A stretch of DNA of 54,983 nucleotides from Planctomycetaceae bacterium (GTDB lineage: Bacteria > Planctomycetota > Planctomycetia > Pirellulales > Pirellulaceae): the NCBI GenBank assembly GCA_002709045.1, contig PAPJ01000018.1, positions 1-54,983 on the forward strand, in the 5' to 3' direction. Position 1 is the stretch's first letter. Each line of letters begins with the position of its first letter. The notes beneath the pieces are model-generated. The model did no database searches and was not told where the DNA came from. It worked only from the letters and a program-made list of their open reading frames with translations. Of the stretch, positions 44,349-53,973 are shown piece by piece. A program made the position numbers and the translations under genes.

Positions 44349-46343
44349 ATGCCCAGTCTTTCTGATAATCTGTTGCCTGATCATCTGCGTCATCTATCAG
44401 ATAGCAAAACCGAGGAAATACTGAAATCAAATGAGTCGGAGTTGGATACATCTCGTCGCAGCCTCGCTGATTTAATCGTCGGTGCCGGCGCTCTTGGTAT
44501 CTCTACTTTTGTTCATGCTGCTATTCTCATCATGCTGGGATTGTTTACATTAACTCCGGAAATCTTGGAGTCCTTCAATATCATCGTGGTAGAACCACTG
44601 CCGGAAGATCTTCAACGTCCTGAAGAACTGATAACCGTTGAGTTACAGGAAGATATTGACCCGGCCACTGAACTCACCAATTCACAAGAGTCAGCAACCA
44701 TGGCAGGTCTTCCTAATGCCGAAGGCGTCAGTCAATTCTCTGAACCGACATTCAATACCACAGTGATCGAAGATTCACCCGAAGAAACCGGAGTGAAAAT
44801 GGTGGATCTTACGATACCTGCCAGTCTTCAGGCTAATCTGATGACTGATATCCCGATCGGTTCATACGGAGATCCCCGGGAGATCGTCGACAATCTGGAA
44901 CAAGCAATTGACCGCATGACGCAGGAAATTATTTTCATGCTTGAAGAAGGTGATGTGTTGGTCGTCTGGTTATTTGATCAATCTGAAAGCATGCGTAACG
45001 ATCAAAAAGAAATACGTGAACGCATCAATAAGGTTTATGCAGAATTGGGGTTAACCGATGGTGCCCAAGGTGACCAGTTGCTGACGGCGATCACAAGTTA
45101 CGGAACGGGTTACTTCAAACACACCAAGAAACCCACTGCGGATCTCGAACTGATTCGACAGGCAATCAATGACGTACCTATCGATCCGGCTGGATTTGAA
45201 ATAATGTGCCCGGCAATTGTGCGAGCTATTGATGATCACGAATCCTATCGTTCTCGTGGCAAACGCCAAATGGCACTGATTGTCGTTACCGATGAGAGTG
45301 GTGAACCTGACAATAATATCCAAACCTTGGAAATGGCTGTAGCCACTGCCCAAAAAATGCAGTGTCGCACATACTTTCTGGGGCGAGAAGCAGTATTTGG
45401 TTATCCACATGCCTACATGAACTGGCGGCACCCACAAACTGGTGTAAATCACTGGTTACAGGTGGACCGCGGTCCGGAAACTGCATTTGTCGAACAATTG
45501 CAGACCAATGGTTTTCGTCGACGAAGAGATGCATTCTCTAGTGGTTTCGGTCCTTATGAACAGTGTCGTATCGCTCGTGAATCGGGTGGAATCTTCTTTA
45601 TGCTACCCACTGTCGAAAAAGAGCTCGTAGGCCGTGAAGCTGATAAACGACGGTATGAACTAAAAGCCATGAAGCCTTATCTTCCCGATCTGGATAGCCG
45701 CCAAAAACAACTGACAATGCGTAGTAACTATCCACTGCGTTCATTTATCTGGCAAGTAATCATGGATCTGAATCCGCTTAACGAAGAGACCGCCAGAATC
45801 ATCGAGTTGGACATGACTTTCCCCCGGCAAGCGGACGCTTTCCTACGTCGTGCACGAGAGCAACAGGAAAAAGCTAAAATCTACATCAACTATCTGGCCA
45901 ATGCTCAGACGGTCCTTGAAGAAGCCTATCCATTCCGGGAAGACGAACTTAATGCGCGTTGGCAGGCCAACTACGACCTGATTTACGCTCAACTAATCGC
46001 CTATCAAGCTCGTGTTTACGAATACGGCGCAGCACTGGAAACATTCATTCGCAATCCGAAACAGGTCCCTCAGTTGATGCCTCCTAACCGTCGTTTTGTC
46101 CAGTGGGCTCTGCGTAATCGACCCGAGCTATCGGCCGAAGAAGTGAGTCGACCTTACATCGACAGAGCTTCTGAATTGTTCGAAAAGGTTATCGAACTTC
46201 ACACCGGCACACCATGGGCCGAAAGAGCAGAAGAAGAACTCGAACGTGGTTTTGGACTGGAAGTAATGCCCGTTTATCGAGCTCCTCTGCCACCAAGACA
46301 AAATACACCTAATGCTCCACGAATCCCGATACCGAAACTGTAA
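44349..46343 (+). CDS. Membrane-anchored vWA-domain protein of unknown function
   Basis: 664 residues. A cytoplasmic N-terminus (1-47) is followed by one membrane helix (about 48-68, ALGISTFVHAAILIMLGLF), then an acidic, Pro-rich linker like those of TonB-type proteins. A vWA domain follows with the metal-site DQSES (Asp210, Ser212, Ser214) and LIVVTDESGEP later. Residues 480-660 look helical, with TPR-like spacing. The anchored vWA layout suggests a periplasmic scaffold. It is followed 77 bp later by the octaheme cytochrome, which is likely co-transcribed. Confidence 0.8.
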   Translation: MPSLSDNLLPDHLRHLSDSKTEEILKSNESELDTSRRSLADLIVGAGALGISTFVHAAILIMLGLFTLTPEILESFNIIVVEPLPEDLQRPEELITVELQEDIDPATELTNSQESATMAGLPNAEGVSQFSEPTFNTTVIEDSPEETGVKMVDLTIPASLQANLMTDIPIGSYGDPREIVDNLEQAIDRMTQEIIFMLEEGDVLVVWLFDQSESMRNDQKEIRERINKVYAELGLTDGAQGDQLLTAITSYGTGYFKHTKKPTADLELIRQAINDVPIDPAGFEIMCPAIVRAIDDHESYRSRGKRQMALIVVTDESGEPDNNIQTLEMAVATAQKMQCRTYFLGREAVFGYPHAYMNWRHPQTGVNHWLQVDRGPETAFVEQLQTNGFRRRRDAFSSGFGPYEQCRIARESGGIFFMLPTVEKELVGREADKRRYELKAMKPYLPDLDSRQKQLTMRSNYPLRSFIWQVIMDLNPLNEETARIIELDMTFPRQADAFLRRAREQQEKAKIYINYLANAQTVLEEAYPFREDELNARWQANYDLIYAQLIAYQARVYEYGAALETFIRNPKQVPQLMPPNRRFVQWALRNRPELSAEEVSRPYIDRASELFEKVIELHTGTPWAERAEEELERGFGLEVMPVYRAPLPPRQNTPNAPRIPIPKL

Positions 46344-46420
46344 ATAGGCGGAATTGGGAAGTATGCCCCGATCCGAATTTTTTAGTCGACCAAAATGTAA
46401 CCACTCCCACAGGGTTCACC

Positions 46421-48463
46421 GTGCAACCATTGTTTCTTTATCTGTTTGCGATCTTCGTCATGCCTTTGGCATGTATCCCGATCATCGTACGTCAGCACGG
46501 GAAAATGCGACAAATTATTCTTACAAGCATACTCGTATTTGCCGGCTTGGGAGCCGTCTTCTTCTTCACCCGCAACAGCAATGACGAAGCCCTTGAATAC
46601 CGAACTTCAGAACCAAAACTGAATATCCGGGAGGTCACGACGGATCAGCAACTTCAGGCGGCGACACCAAAACTTACCGACCATAACAACTATGTCGGCG
46701 CACAGGTTTGTGCTAAGTGTCACAAAGAGGAACATCAGTCATGGCACTCGTCATATCACCGAACTATGACGCAGATTGCAACACCGGAAACCGTTAAAGC
46801 TGAATTCGATGGTCGCAAAATGGAACTTGGCAATACAACCTACAAAATTTACCGTAAGGGTAATGAGTACTGGGTACGCACACACGATCCGGCATGGGAA
46901 TCCAGACAACTGCCTACCGAAATTCGCGATCATCCGAATCCACAAATGGCTGACAAGCGAATCGTAATGATTACAGGTTCGCACAAAATGCATATGTTCT
47001 GGATGTCCTGGAAACATTCGGATGAAGACGTCGACCTGAACGACCTTGAAAATAACTCTCTTTGGCTGTTCCCATGGGTTTATATGATCGAACAGAAAAA
47101 GTGGCTTCCCTACGAAGATTCATTCATTGCCGATCCTCAATTCGGCCGACCACCAACAGTCTGGAATCAATCCTGTATCGCCTGTCATTCCGTTGCCGGA
47201 CAACCTCACCACCAACCGAGCGAAGATCGTTTTGCGATAGAGTTCCAGTCGAACATCGCAGACTTTGGAATTTCATGTGAAGCCTGTCACGGCCCGGGGA
47301 AATCGCACGTCAATAAACATAACGAATTACTTAATGCCAACGTGAATGTGGAACTTTCCGGGATACCTGATAGCACGATCATCAATCCGGAACGATTAGG
47401 CAAAGAACGACAGGCACAGGTTTGTGGACAATGTCACAGCTTATTTGAATCAAGCCACCCTGAAGCATTTCTTACCGACGGTCTGGATTACCAACCAGGT
47501 GACGACTTGCTGACTAATCGCGAAATGATTCACCACAAAGACACCGACCCCAATCTTCTCTACTACAACATGTTCTGGAATGACGGTACGATGCGTATCG
47601 GTGGTCGTGAATACCCCGGACTGGTGCAAAGCAAGTGCTATATCGATGGTGAAATGACCTGTCTCAGTTGCCATAGTCTACATTCGATGGAAGAACCTAG
47701 TAAGCAGCTTGGCTTAAACATGAACAGCGATCAGGCATGTATTCAGTGTCACAAGCAACCGCAATATACAACAAATATCACAAGTCATACTCATCACGAA
47801 CTTGGCTCTGAGGGTAGTCGCTGTTTCAACTGTCACATGCCCCACACCTCTTATGCCTTGATGCGCGGTATTCGCAGCCACCGCATCGATTCACCAAAAA
47901 TTCGGCCCAACCAAAAAAATGAAAAACCCAATGCCTGTAATCTGTGTCATCTGGACAAGACAAGACAGTGGACCGCTGACAATCTCACAAAATGGTACGG
48001 TCACACTCAGGTAAAACTTGACCGGCAGAATCAAGACGTCGCTGCCAGTCTGATTTGGCTGCTGCAAGGTAACGCTGTCCAACGGACTCTAGCCGCCTGG
48101 CATATGAGTTGGGAGCCAACGTTTGAAACGTCGGCAACAGACTGGCGTACGCCATTTATGATTCAATTACTCAATGACAACTACGCCGCCACCCGATATG
48201 TTACCTGGCAATCGCTAATGAAGTTGCCGGAATACCAAACTGTTCAAGAGGGCACAGCGGAGTACGTATTTGTGTCACCAGCACCGGAGCGATTGGCAAT
48301 CCAACAGGCATTAATGAATAGCTGGAGCAGCAGGATGGGAGATCTTCCACTAAATAATCCACAGTTACTGTTTATGCCAAACGCTAATTCTCTGCTGGAT
48401 TCTGAGACTCTTTTGCAGTTGCTTAAGAATCGTGATAATACGTCAATCTTAATGAGCGAATAG
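46421..48463 (+). CDS. Octaheme cytochrome c, membrane-anchored
   Basis: 680 residues from a GTG at 46421; an ATG at 46505 is also possible. One or two N-terminal hydrophobic segments (residues 3-22 and about 31-48) export and anchor it. Eight CXXCH motifs run from residue 97 to about 510: CAKCH, CIACH, CEACH, CGQCH, CLSCH, CIQCH, CFNCH and CNLCH. Many extra histidines are available as distal ligands (e.g. HQSWHSSYHRTM). The C-terminal ~140 residues have no heme and look like helical repeats. It resembles cytochrome c554/multiheme respiratory or nitrogen-cycle cytochromes, but the catalytic function is not clear. Confidence 0.85.
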   Translation: MQPLFLYLFAIFVMPLACIPIIVRQHGKMRQIILTSILVFAGLGAVFFFTRNSNDEALEYRTSEPKLNIREVTTDQQLQAATPKLTDHNNYVGAQVCAKCHKEEHQSWHSSYHRTMTQIATPETVKAEFDGRKMELGNTTYKIYRKGNEYWVRTHDPAWESRQLPTEIRDHPNPQMADKRIVMITGSHKMHMFWMSWKHSDEDVDLNDLENNSLWLFPWVYMIEQKKWLPYEDSFIADPQFGRPPTVWNQSCIACHSVAGQPHHQPSEDRFAIEFQSNIADFGISCEACHGPGKSHVNKHNELLNANVNVELSGIPDSTIINPERLGKERQAQVCGQCHSLFESSHPEAFLTDGLDYQPGDDLLTNREMIHHKDTDPNLLYYNMFWNDGTMRIGGREYPGLVQSKCYIDGEMTCLSCHSLHSMEEPSKQLGLNMNSDQACIQCHKQPQYTTNITSHTHHELGSEGSRCFNCHMPHTSYALMRGIRSHRIDSPKIRPNQKNEKPNACNLCHLDKTRQWTADNLTKWYGHTQVKLDRQNQDVAASLIWLLQGNAVQRTLAAWHMSWEPTFETSATDWRTPFMIQLLNDNYAATRYVTWQSLMKLPEYQTVQEGTAEYVFVSPAPERLAIQQALMNSWSSRMGDLPLNNPQLLFMPNANSLLDSETLLQLLKNRDNTSILMSE

Positions 48464-48483
48464 CTCCGGACATCATATTTCAA

Positions 48484-49554
48484 TCATCTTTGATAGATTG
48501 GAAGAAATGCGTGATCCAGTTGCATCATGATCAAATTACAGGCTGTGACATAGATTGGACCAATGTTTCCTGTCCAGCTTCCATTATCTGACTGCTCATT
48601 TGCAATCCTGGCATACAACTGATCCCGAAATGGGTTCCATTCCTTCTGACCCTGACGGTATACCACCTGAGCGTAGTAGAGGTAGGTGTAATGCCAATGT
48701 CCAAAGGACCGCGCACCACCTGAAATATTGTGTAGGTTCTTCTTCGTATAGGCGAGCATTTGAGGTACATGTTTGCTATCGTAGTCGCCGGCATTATAAA
48801 GGCAGGCCAAAGACGCGGCAGTAATTGCCGGACGTGACGAACCCCGATTTCGGGAACTATATGAAATTCCCCCATCCGGATTCTTGCAACCGTAGATATA
48901 ATCCTTGGCTTTATCAATTACCTGTTTGGGAACCGGAATACCTGCGTTACGGCACCCGCGCAACCCCTGAACCTGGGTAATGGTCGTTGAGCCTTCGTCA
49001 AAGTTATTTCCGTCTTTAGCACTCACATATCCCCACCCACCTGAAGGTGTTTGAGCATTCGCACTAAATTCGGCAGCCTTCTTGAGAATCTCTATTAACT
49101 CTTCGCGCCGCTCCAAATCCTCTTCTTCACCCAAAACCTGAGAAAGAAAAAGCATCGAGAAACCATGGCCATAGGTATAACGATTGTCGGAAAGCGGATC
49201 ACCAATCAATCCATTACTTCGGCACTTGGTTGTAATGTAATCAACACTTTTACGAATCGCCCGGGCATATGGTCCCTGAGTCGTGGTAGAACCAGAACAA
49301 ATTAAAGCGGTACCGGCCAGTGCCGTCATCGCGGTTGGATATGTACCCGCGGTCCAGTGTCCAAGTGATGACTGGCTTCGCACAACCCAGTCGAGCCCCT
49401 TTTTGATGCTCGTCTTCCATTCCGGCCGGATCTTGGCGGCCAAAGCATGAGAACCCGAGCCTGACAATGCCAATCCTGCAGCAGGTAAGCTCAATGCCGC
49501 GCCGATTGACTTTAAGGCCTGACGCCGCCCGGTTTGTGTTAATTGATTTTTCAA
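48484..49554 (-). CDS. Tat-exported prenyltransferase/squalene-oxidase-repeat protein
   Basis: 356 residues from a TTG at 49552-49554, with GGGAG about eight bases upstream. A frame extending to 49647 would bury the Tat signal in the protein, so I prefer the TTG. The twin-arginine GRRQALKS is followed by IGAALSLPAAGLALSGSG and a likely cleavage at ALAA. The mature part has helical repeats with QSSLGHWTAGTYP, QTPSGGWGYVS, KNPDGGISYSS and SDNGSWTGNIG, typical of squalene-cyclase/prenyltransferase alpha-alpha barrels. Catalytic acid motifs of cyclases are not obvious, so it is probably a structural or binding relative. Confidence 0.85.
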   Translation of the reverse strand: MKNQLTQTGRRQALKSIGAALSLPAAGLALSGSGSHALAAKIRPEWKTSIKKGLDWVVRSQSSLGHWTAGTYPTAMTALAGTALICSGSTTTQGPYARAIRKSVDYITTKCRSNGLIGDPLSDNRYTYGHGFSMLFLSQVLGEEEDLERREELIEILKKAAEFSANAQTPSGGWGYVSAKDGNNFDEGSTTITQVQGLRGCRNAGIPVPKQVIDKAKDYIYGCKNPDGGISYSSRNRGSSRPAITAASLACLYNAGDYDSKHVPQMLAYTKKNLHNISGGARSFGHWHYTYLYYAQVVYRQGQKEWNPFRDQLYARIANEQSDNGSWTGNIGPIYVTACNLIMMQLDHAFLPIYQR

Positions 49555-49686
49555 AACCAGTCTCCCGGATTTTTCATCGTGTGCATTGATGAATAAATAA
49601 GTCCTATTACGAATCACTGTTTTTCTTATTCTAACGTAAATACTCAAAATGCAATCAAGGCTGAACTGGATACACGTTAGAATTCT

Positions 49687-51204
49687 TTAGGAACCTGCGT
49701 AATCGAAAATCGCCTGAATCATACCATCTAGGTCATACTGTTTCGCTTCGACTGTCGGCTCGAATCCCAATCCGCGCATTGTCTCGCTTGTAATCGGACT
49801 GATACTAACAGACTTCAGCCCTTGTAGATGCTCTCCAAGTAGCCCAATGGACGAACGGGCGATTGCAGAACTCGTAAAAGTGACCCAGTCTATCCCCTGC
49901 TTTACAGCCTCCGTAGTCGAAGGAGATAGCATTTTAACGTCCTCGCTGCGATAAACGACAATCTGTTCAACTTCAGCACCGGCATCACGCAACCCAAGCG
50001 GTAATATATCACGGCCGCGGCTGGCCCGGATTAGTAAAACTTTTTCCCCAGCCACATGCGGAGCGAGTGCTTCGACCATTGATTCGGCTCTGTATTGCTG
50101 AGGCAATAAATCAGCCTTTAAGTTGAAATCCTCTAAGGCCGATGCCGTTCCTGGACCAATCGCGGCCAGCTTGGCCTGCGCAAGATGCCGTGTATCAAAA
50201 CCAATCTCCAAAAGACGATTCAAAAAGTATTGCACACCGTTACTGCTGGAAAAGACAATCCATTTCATATCAATAATCGACTCAATCACACGATCAAGCG
50301 CTTGATAGTTTTCCGGCGGTAAGATTTCGATAGCTGGTTGCAATACAACTTCAGCACCAAGCTGCGACAACTTTCGGGAAAACTCATCAGACTGTGAAGC
50401 AGCCCGTGTTACTAGAATCCGCTGACCAAACAAGGGTCGCTGCTCAAACCAGGAATTCAGATCGTTATCACCCACAACATCACCAATAATCACAATCGCC
50501 GGAGGTCGAATTCGGTTATTACCTTCAAACCGCTCAGCAACTTCCCCTAAAGTACACCTTACTGTAACTTGCTCCGGACAACTAATTTTTCTCACGATTG
50601 CGACCGGCGTGTCACTGGGCATCCCATACTGCTGTAAAGCGACTGTCCAGTTACGGGATGTTGTTACTCCCATATAAAAAACGAGCGTGCCGGGAAACTT
50701 TGCCAACGCTTCAAAATCAAGAGACGCTTCACCTTTGCGATTTCGTTCATGGCCCGTGATTAATGCTACTGCAGATGCTTTATCCCGATGCGTTAGCGGA
50801 ATACCAACACAAGTTCCGGAAGCCAACGCCGCCGTAATCCCGGGCACAATTTCATAACCAACACCAGCCGCTTCAAAAGCCGATGCTTCCTCCGCTGCTC
50901 GGGCAAAGATGGCGGGATCTCCACCTTTTAAACGGACAACTACCAATCCTTCTCTGGCCAGTTTAATGCACTCGGCATTAATCTCGTCCTGCCTCCAGAG
51001 CTTCCCTACTCCGTGTCTTCCCATACAGATACATTCCACCCCGGAATGTACATGTTCCAGAATGCGAGGGTTTACTAAGTAGTCATAGAGAACAATATCC
51101 GCCAGTTTTAAACACTGCACCGCTCTTAACGTGATATAAGATGGATCTCCGGGACCAGCGCCTACCAGATACACAAATCCCTGAGATGATGTATCCTGAG
51201 TCAT
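49687..51204 (-). CDS. Fused uroporphyrinogen III methyltransferase (CobA) and uroporphyrinogen III synthase (HemD)
   Basis: 505 residues from the ATG at 51202-51204. An upstream open frame to 51432 overlaps the opposite gene and is not coding. Domain 1 (about 8-250), SUMT/CobA: LVGAGPGDPSYITLRAVQCL, RLKGGDPAIFARAAEE, PGITAALASG and THRDKASAVALITGH. Domain 2 (about 258-505), HemD: RILVTRAASQSDEFS, IVFSSSNGVQYF, AIGPGTASALE and VTFTSSAIARSS. One protein thus closes and then methylates uroporphyrinogen III, feeding heme, siroheme and cobalamin synthesis. Its demand fits the many c-heme proteins nearby. Confidence 0.95.
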   Translation of the reverse strand: MTQDTSSQGFVYLVGAGPGDPSYITLRAVQCLKLADIVLYDYLVNPRILEHVHSGVECICMGRHGVGKLWRQDEINAECIKLAREGLVVVRLKGGDPAIFARAAEEASAFEAAGVGYEIVPGITAALASGTCVGIPLTHRDKASAVALITGHERNRKGEASLDFEALAKFPGTLVFYMGVTTSRNWTVALQQYGMPSDTPVAIVRKISCPEQVTVRCTLGEVAERFEGNNRIRPPAIVIIGDVVGDNDLNSWFEQRPLFGQRILVTRAASQSDEFSRKLSQLGAEVVLQPAIEILPPENYQALDRVIESIIDMKWIVFSSSNGVQYFLNRLLEIGFDTRHLAQAKLAAIGPGTASALEDFNLKADLLPQQYRAESMVEALAPHVAGEKVLLIRASRGRDILPLGLRDAGAEVEQIVVYRSEDVKMLSPSTTEAVKQGIDWVTFTSSAIARSSIGLLGEHLQGLKSVSISPITSETMRGLGFEPTVEAKQYDLDGMIQAIFDYAGS

Positions 51205-51260
51205 AGTATTACTGCCACGTGTCGAATCACTTTGTTGCCTAATTGAGAGGACTTCTTCGA

Positions 51261-52640
51261 TTGGAACCTCCGACCTCCGAATCTGCAAGTAACCAGTTTT
51301 CCGGCGTTGAAAAATATGCCGGCGGTTTTTCGCGACAAAAACGACGTGAACTGCAGAATCAGTTTGAAAACGGTTTGCAGTGGCTCGAACAAAATCCACC
51401 GGCGTACGATAACGCGCTAAGAATATTCGCAAGCTGTATGAAAACCGATCCTATGGGCGCGGTCTATACCTATGAGTTTCTACAGACACTCGAAAGTGGT
51501 TATGACAAAGGTTTGTACCGACATAAATGGAGACAACGGCGACGCAATGCAAAACTAGTTAAACGCATTAACAATCTGCGAAATAACCAGCAATGGCATG
51601 AGATACTACAGCAGGCTCCAGAAGCACTTTACCACAACGCGCGGCATGAACAGCTACTGTTAGAACTTGCATTTGCAGCTCAATCAATCGAGGCTATCCA
51701 GACGCAGTGGACCTATCTTGAATTTGCCTTAAAGTACTTTCCAAACTCGGTCGACCTACACGTACAAGTTATCCATGCATTCTATCGGTCAGGTAGATAC
51801 GACGACGCAAACGATCACATGTTCAATCTGATCCTGGCAGGTGACGATTCGTTTTTACAGAAAATTCTGCGAGCATTACCGAGTATCATTACAAAACAAT
51901 TCCCCGGCCGCGAAGTCGTCAGTGAAATTGAGGCACTGCGAAGTTCAATCAGAGAAAATAGTAAACAACATCATTCTTGGATGAAACTATGTGAATTGCT
52001 CGAAGACCTAAATCTCTATAGCCTGGCGATCAGCAGTTGCCAACAGGCAGGTCTCGCTCTGGGAAACCCTTCACTGTGGAAGCAAAAAAGCCTGGAACTC
52101 CGATTGCATCAGGCTGAATCGCGACATACTTTCCACCAACGACTCGAAGCGACCGACGATCTTCTTGATGACTTACAACAAGAAGTCTGGAGAATTCGAA
52201 TCGAATACTATCAGAAAATTTCATCCGAACATCCAGATAGATCCCTTCCGGCGATTCAACTGGCTTGGTGCTTAGTAGGCACCGGAAACTGGTACGAAGC
52301 CATCAAACTTTTTAAAGAAATTCGACAATCTCAGGAAATCTCACACCTCGATACCTTGGCGTTGTTGTTAGGTCTGGGTGAAGCTCAACAGGCAGTTCGA
52401 CGATTCGACGATGCGATGAATACATTTAGGGAATTACTAGACGAAATCAGCGTTCTTGAACTTGAAAAAGAAACGTTAGATAAGAAACTCAGCAAACAGA
52501 TTCCTGGGTTCCAGAAACAGTCGTTCTTCAAGAGATCATTGGAACGAATAAAAACACTCGCAGAGTCGATGAATCAGAGGCTAATATTCGACAAATGCTG
52601 TCAACTTGCACAAAAAAGTCACGTTTCTAACAACAACTAA
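51261..52640 (+). CDS. TPR-like helical-repeat protein of unknown function
   Basis: 459 residues from a TTG at 51261 with GAGAGG 10 bases upstream; a TTG at 51243 is an alternative. It has a basic, Gln/Arg-rich N-terminus and no signal peptide or membrane segment. Helical repeats of about 34 residues with TPR-like spacing are visible (e.g. AQSIEAIQTQWTYLEFALKY, LAWCLVGTGNWYEAIKLFKE, LLGLGEAQQAVRRFDDAMNT). It is likely a scaffold. Divergent from the SUMT/HemD gene across about 56 bp; not recognised as a specific family. Confidence 0.75.
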   Translation: MEPPTSESASNQFSGVEKYAGGFSRQKRRELQNQFENGLQWLEQNPPAYDNALRIFASCMKTDPMGAVYTYEFLQTLESGYDKGLYRHKWRQRRRNAKLVKRINNLRNNQQWHEILQQAPEALYHNARHEQLLLELAFAAQSIEAIQTQWTYLEFALKYFPNSVDLHVQVIHAFYRSGRYDDANDHMFNLILAGDDSFLQKILRALPSIITKQFPGREVVSEIEALRSSIRENSKQHHSWMKLCELLEDLNLYSLAISSCQQAGLALGNPSLWKQKSLELRLHQAESRHTFHQRLEATDDLLDDLQQEVWRIRIEYYQKISSEHPDRSLPAIQLAWCLVGTGNWYEAIKLFKEIRQSQEISHLDTLALLLGLGEAQQAVRRFDDAMNTFRELLDEISVLELEKETLDKKLSKQIPGFQKQSFFKRSLERIKTLAESMNQRLIFDKCCQLAQKSHVSNNN

Positions 52641-52724
52641 CTAAATCAGCATCTAGACAAACTGCTGTATTTAGGTGATAAAAGTAGTTTGGTCTCGTTT
52701 CGATCGTGCCAATAATGAACATTT

Positions 52725-52776
52725 AAGTACAGAAAATAGTACTTGTGAGGCTTTGAAATAACTAATCAGATTAGTT
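52725..52776 (+). promoter_or_regulatory. rpsT leader with two hairpins
   Basis: AAGTAC/GTACTT (52725-52730, 52739-52744; 8-base loop) and AACTAAT/ATTAGTT (52760-52766, 52770-52776; 3-base loop) form perfect stems in the 161-bp leader ahead of rpsT. The second ends about 25 bases before the ATG. Ribosomal protein S20 controls its own mRNA in enteric bacteria; a similar leader role here is inferred. Confidence 0.35.
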
Positions 52777-52801
52777 GCAGTCTTAAAAAAACAGGAAAAC
52801 T

Positions 52802-53104
52802 ATGCCGAATACTGCAAGCGCAAAAAAACGACATCGTCAAAACCAAGCCGCCCGTCTACGTAACCGTACACAGCGATCCGATCTTAGAACATCGATTCGT
52901 CGCGTCAACGAAGCGCTCGAAGCTTATGCGAGCGCCCGAGCAGATGGTAGCGATACAGATACTGCATTAGAAGCAGTTAATAATGCTTACGTTTCAGCTC
53001 AGAAGAAAATAGATAAGGCCGGTTCAAAGAGCCTTATTCACCGTAACAAGGCGGCTCGTACAAAATCACGTCTTCAGGCTCGTATCAAAAAAGCCAAAGC
53101 ATAA
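52802..53104 (+). CDS. rpsT: 30S ribosomal protein S20
   Basis: 100 residues. It binds 16S rRNA in the small subunit. A basic helical protein with the S20 N-terminus MPNTASAKKRHRQNQAARLRN, the repeated Arg/Lys-rich helices and the conserved LIHRNKAARTKSRL. The ATG at 52802 follows CAGGAAA. A strong terminator lies about 80 bp downstream. Confidence 0.97.
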   Translation: MPNTASAKKRHRQNQAARLRNRTQRSDLRTSIRRVNEALEAYASARADGSDTDTALEAVNNAYVSAQKKIDKAGSKSLIHRNKAARTKSRLQARIKKAKA

Positions 53105-53423
53105 GACATCGCCTCTCTGAGAGTCTATTCAAAAAAATCCAAACCGAAATACGAAGGTCAACGCATCTTCGGATCGAGATTAAAAGCCCTGCTGAATTCA
53201 GCAGGGCTTTTTTTTGAACACCTTCTTATTGCGAAGATTACCAAAAAAATATCTTACCAAAACACCTAATCTGCAGCATTCTTTCAAACCTGCTCTCATC
53301 ATTCGTGAAATAAAAAAGACAATCTAAATTCACTCAAATCTGACATTTTCCTGTTGTCATTTCGGTACTTAGGACCTCAATACCTAACACAATCTACTAA
53401 TTTATTTCATAGGAAAAACGAAG
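53105..53423. other. 319-bp spacer between rpsT and the fasciclin gene
   Basis: Contains the rpsT terminator (53183-53215). The remainder is A/T-rich and should include the promoter of the fasciclin gene. I see no gene or other clear signal. Confidence 0.5.
53183..53215 (+). terminator. Rho-independent terminator of rpsT
   Basis: A perfect 28-bp palindrome (53183-53210), AAAGCCCTGCTG paired with CAGCAGGGCTTT around GAATTC-type centre, followed by five more T residues. A GC-rich stem plus U-run is a textbook terminator. Confidence 0.92.
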
Positions 53424-53903
53424 ATGAAAAAGTTACTTACATGTCTGGCTGTGCTCAGTCTAAGTGTTACTCAATTAGCCGCAACAGAAAAAGCACCAAA
53501 AAAAAATATTGTTGAAACAGCTGTCGAAGCGGGAAGTTTCAACACTCTCGCAGCAGCTCTTAAGGCTGGTGGGCTCATTGATGCTTTGAGTTCTGAAGGC
53601 CCATTTACTGTCTTCGCGCCTACGGACGAAGCATTTGCCAAATTACCTAAAGGTACATTGGAAGATCTGCTTAAGCCTGAAAACAAAGATAAGCTCGTCT
53701 CGATTCTTAAGTACCACGTCGTTTCCGGTGCAGTACCAGCAGCAAAGGTAGTAAAGCTGAAAGAAGCGAAAACTCTCATCGGAAAGACGGTGGCCATCAA
53801 AAGTGGTAAGTCCGTTTATGTAAATAAGTCGAAGGTCATCAAAGCTGACATTCGAACCAGCAACGGGATCATTCATGTCATTGACACGGTATTGATCCCC
53901 TAG
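53424..53903 (+). CDS. Secreted fasciclin-domain protein
   Basis: 159 residues with a signal peptide (about 1-20). One FAS1 domain fills the rest: [35 protein letters not shown] (H1 motif), [16 protein letters not shown] and, near the end, [13 protein letters not shown] (H2 motif). FAS1 proteins mediate extracellular adhesion or matrix binding. ATG at 53424 with AGGAAAA upstream. A hairpin follows the stop. Confidence 0.95.
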   Translation: MKKLLTCLAVLSLSVTQLAATEKAPKKNIVETAVEAGSFNTLAAALKAGGLIDALSSEGPFTVFAPTDEAFAKLPKGTLEDLLKPENKDKLVSILKYHVVSGAVPAAKVVKLKEAKTLIGKTVAIKSGKSVYVNKSKVIKADIRTSNGIIHVIDTVLIP

Positions 53904-53908
53904 GCCGT

Positions 53909-53951
53909 CTTGGGTGCTCTGTACGTTGCAATGGCGTACAGAAAGCCCAAG
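53909..53951 (+). terminator. Two-part hairpin after the fasciclin gene
   Basis: CTTGGG (53909-53914) pairs with CCCAAG (53946-53951), and within it CTGTACG (53919-53925) pairs with CGTACAG (53935-53941), with a 9-base loop. CTCTTTC follows. It starts six bases after the fasciclin stop. A weak U-run makes it a terminator or attenuator of moderate certainty. Confidence 0.5.
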
Positions 53952-53973
53952 CTCTTTCAGGAAAAATAGAACG

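Noticed and set aside
51205..51432. N-terminal extension of the SUMT/HemD protein
   Set aside because: It overlaps the divergent TPR gene, lacks family features, and the SUMT domain begins just after the ATG at 51204.
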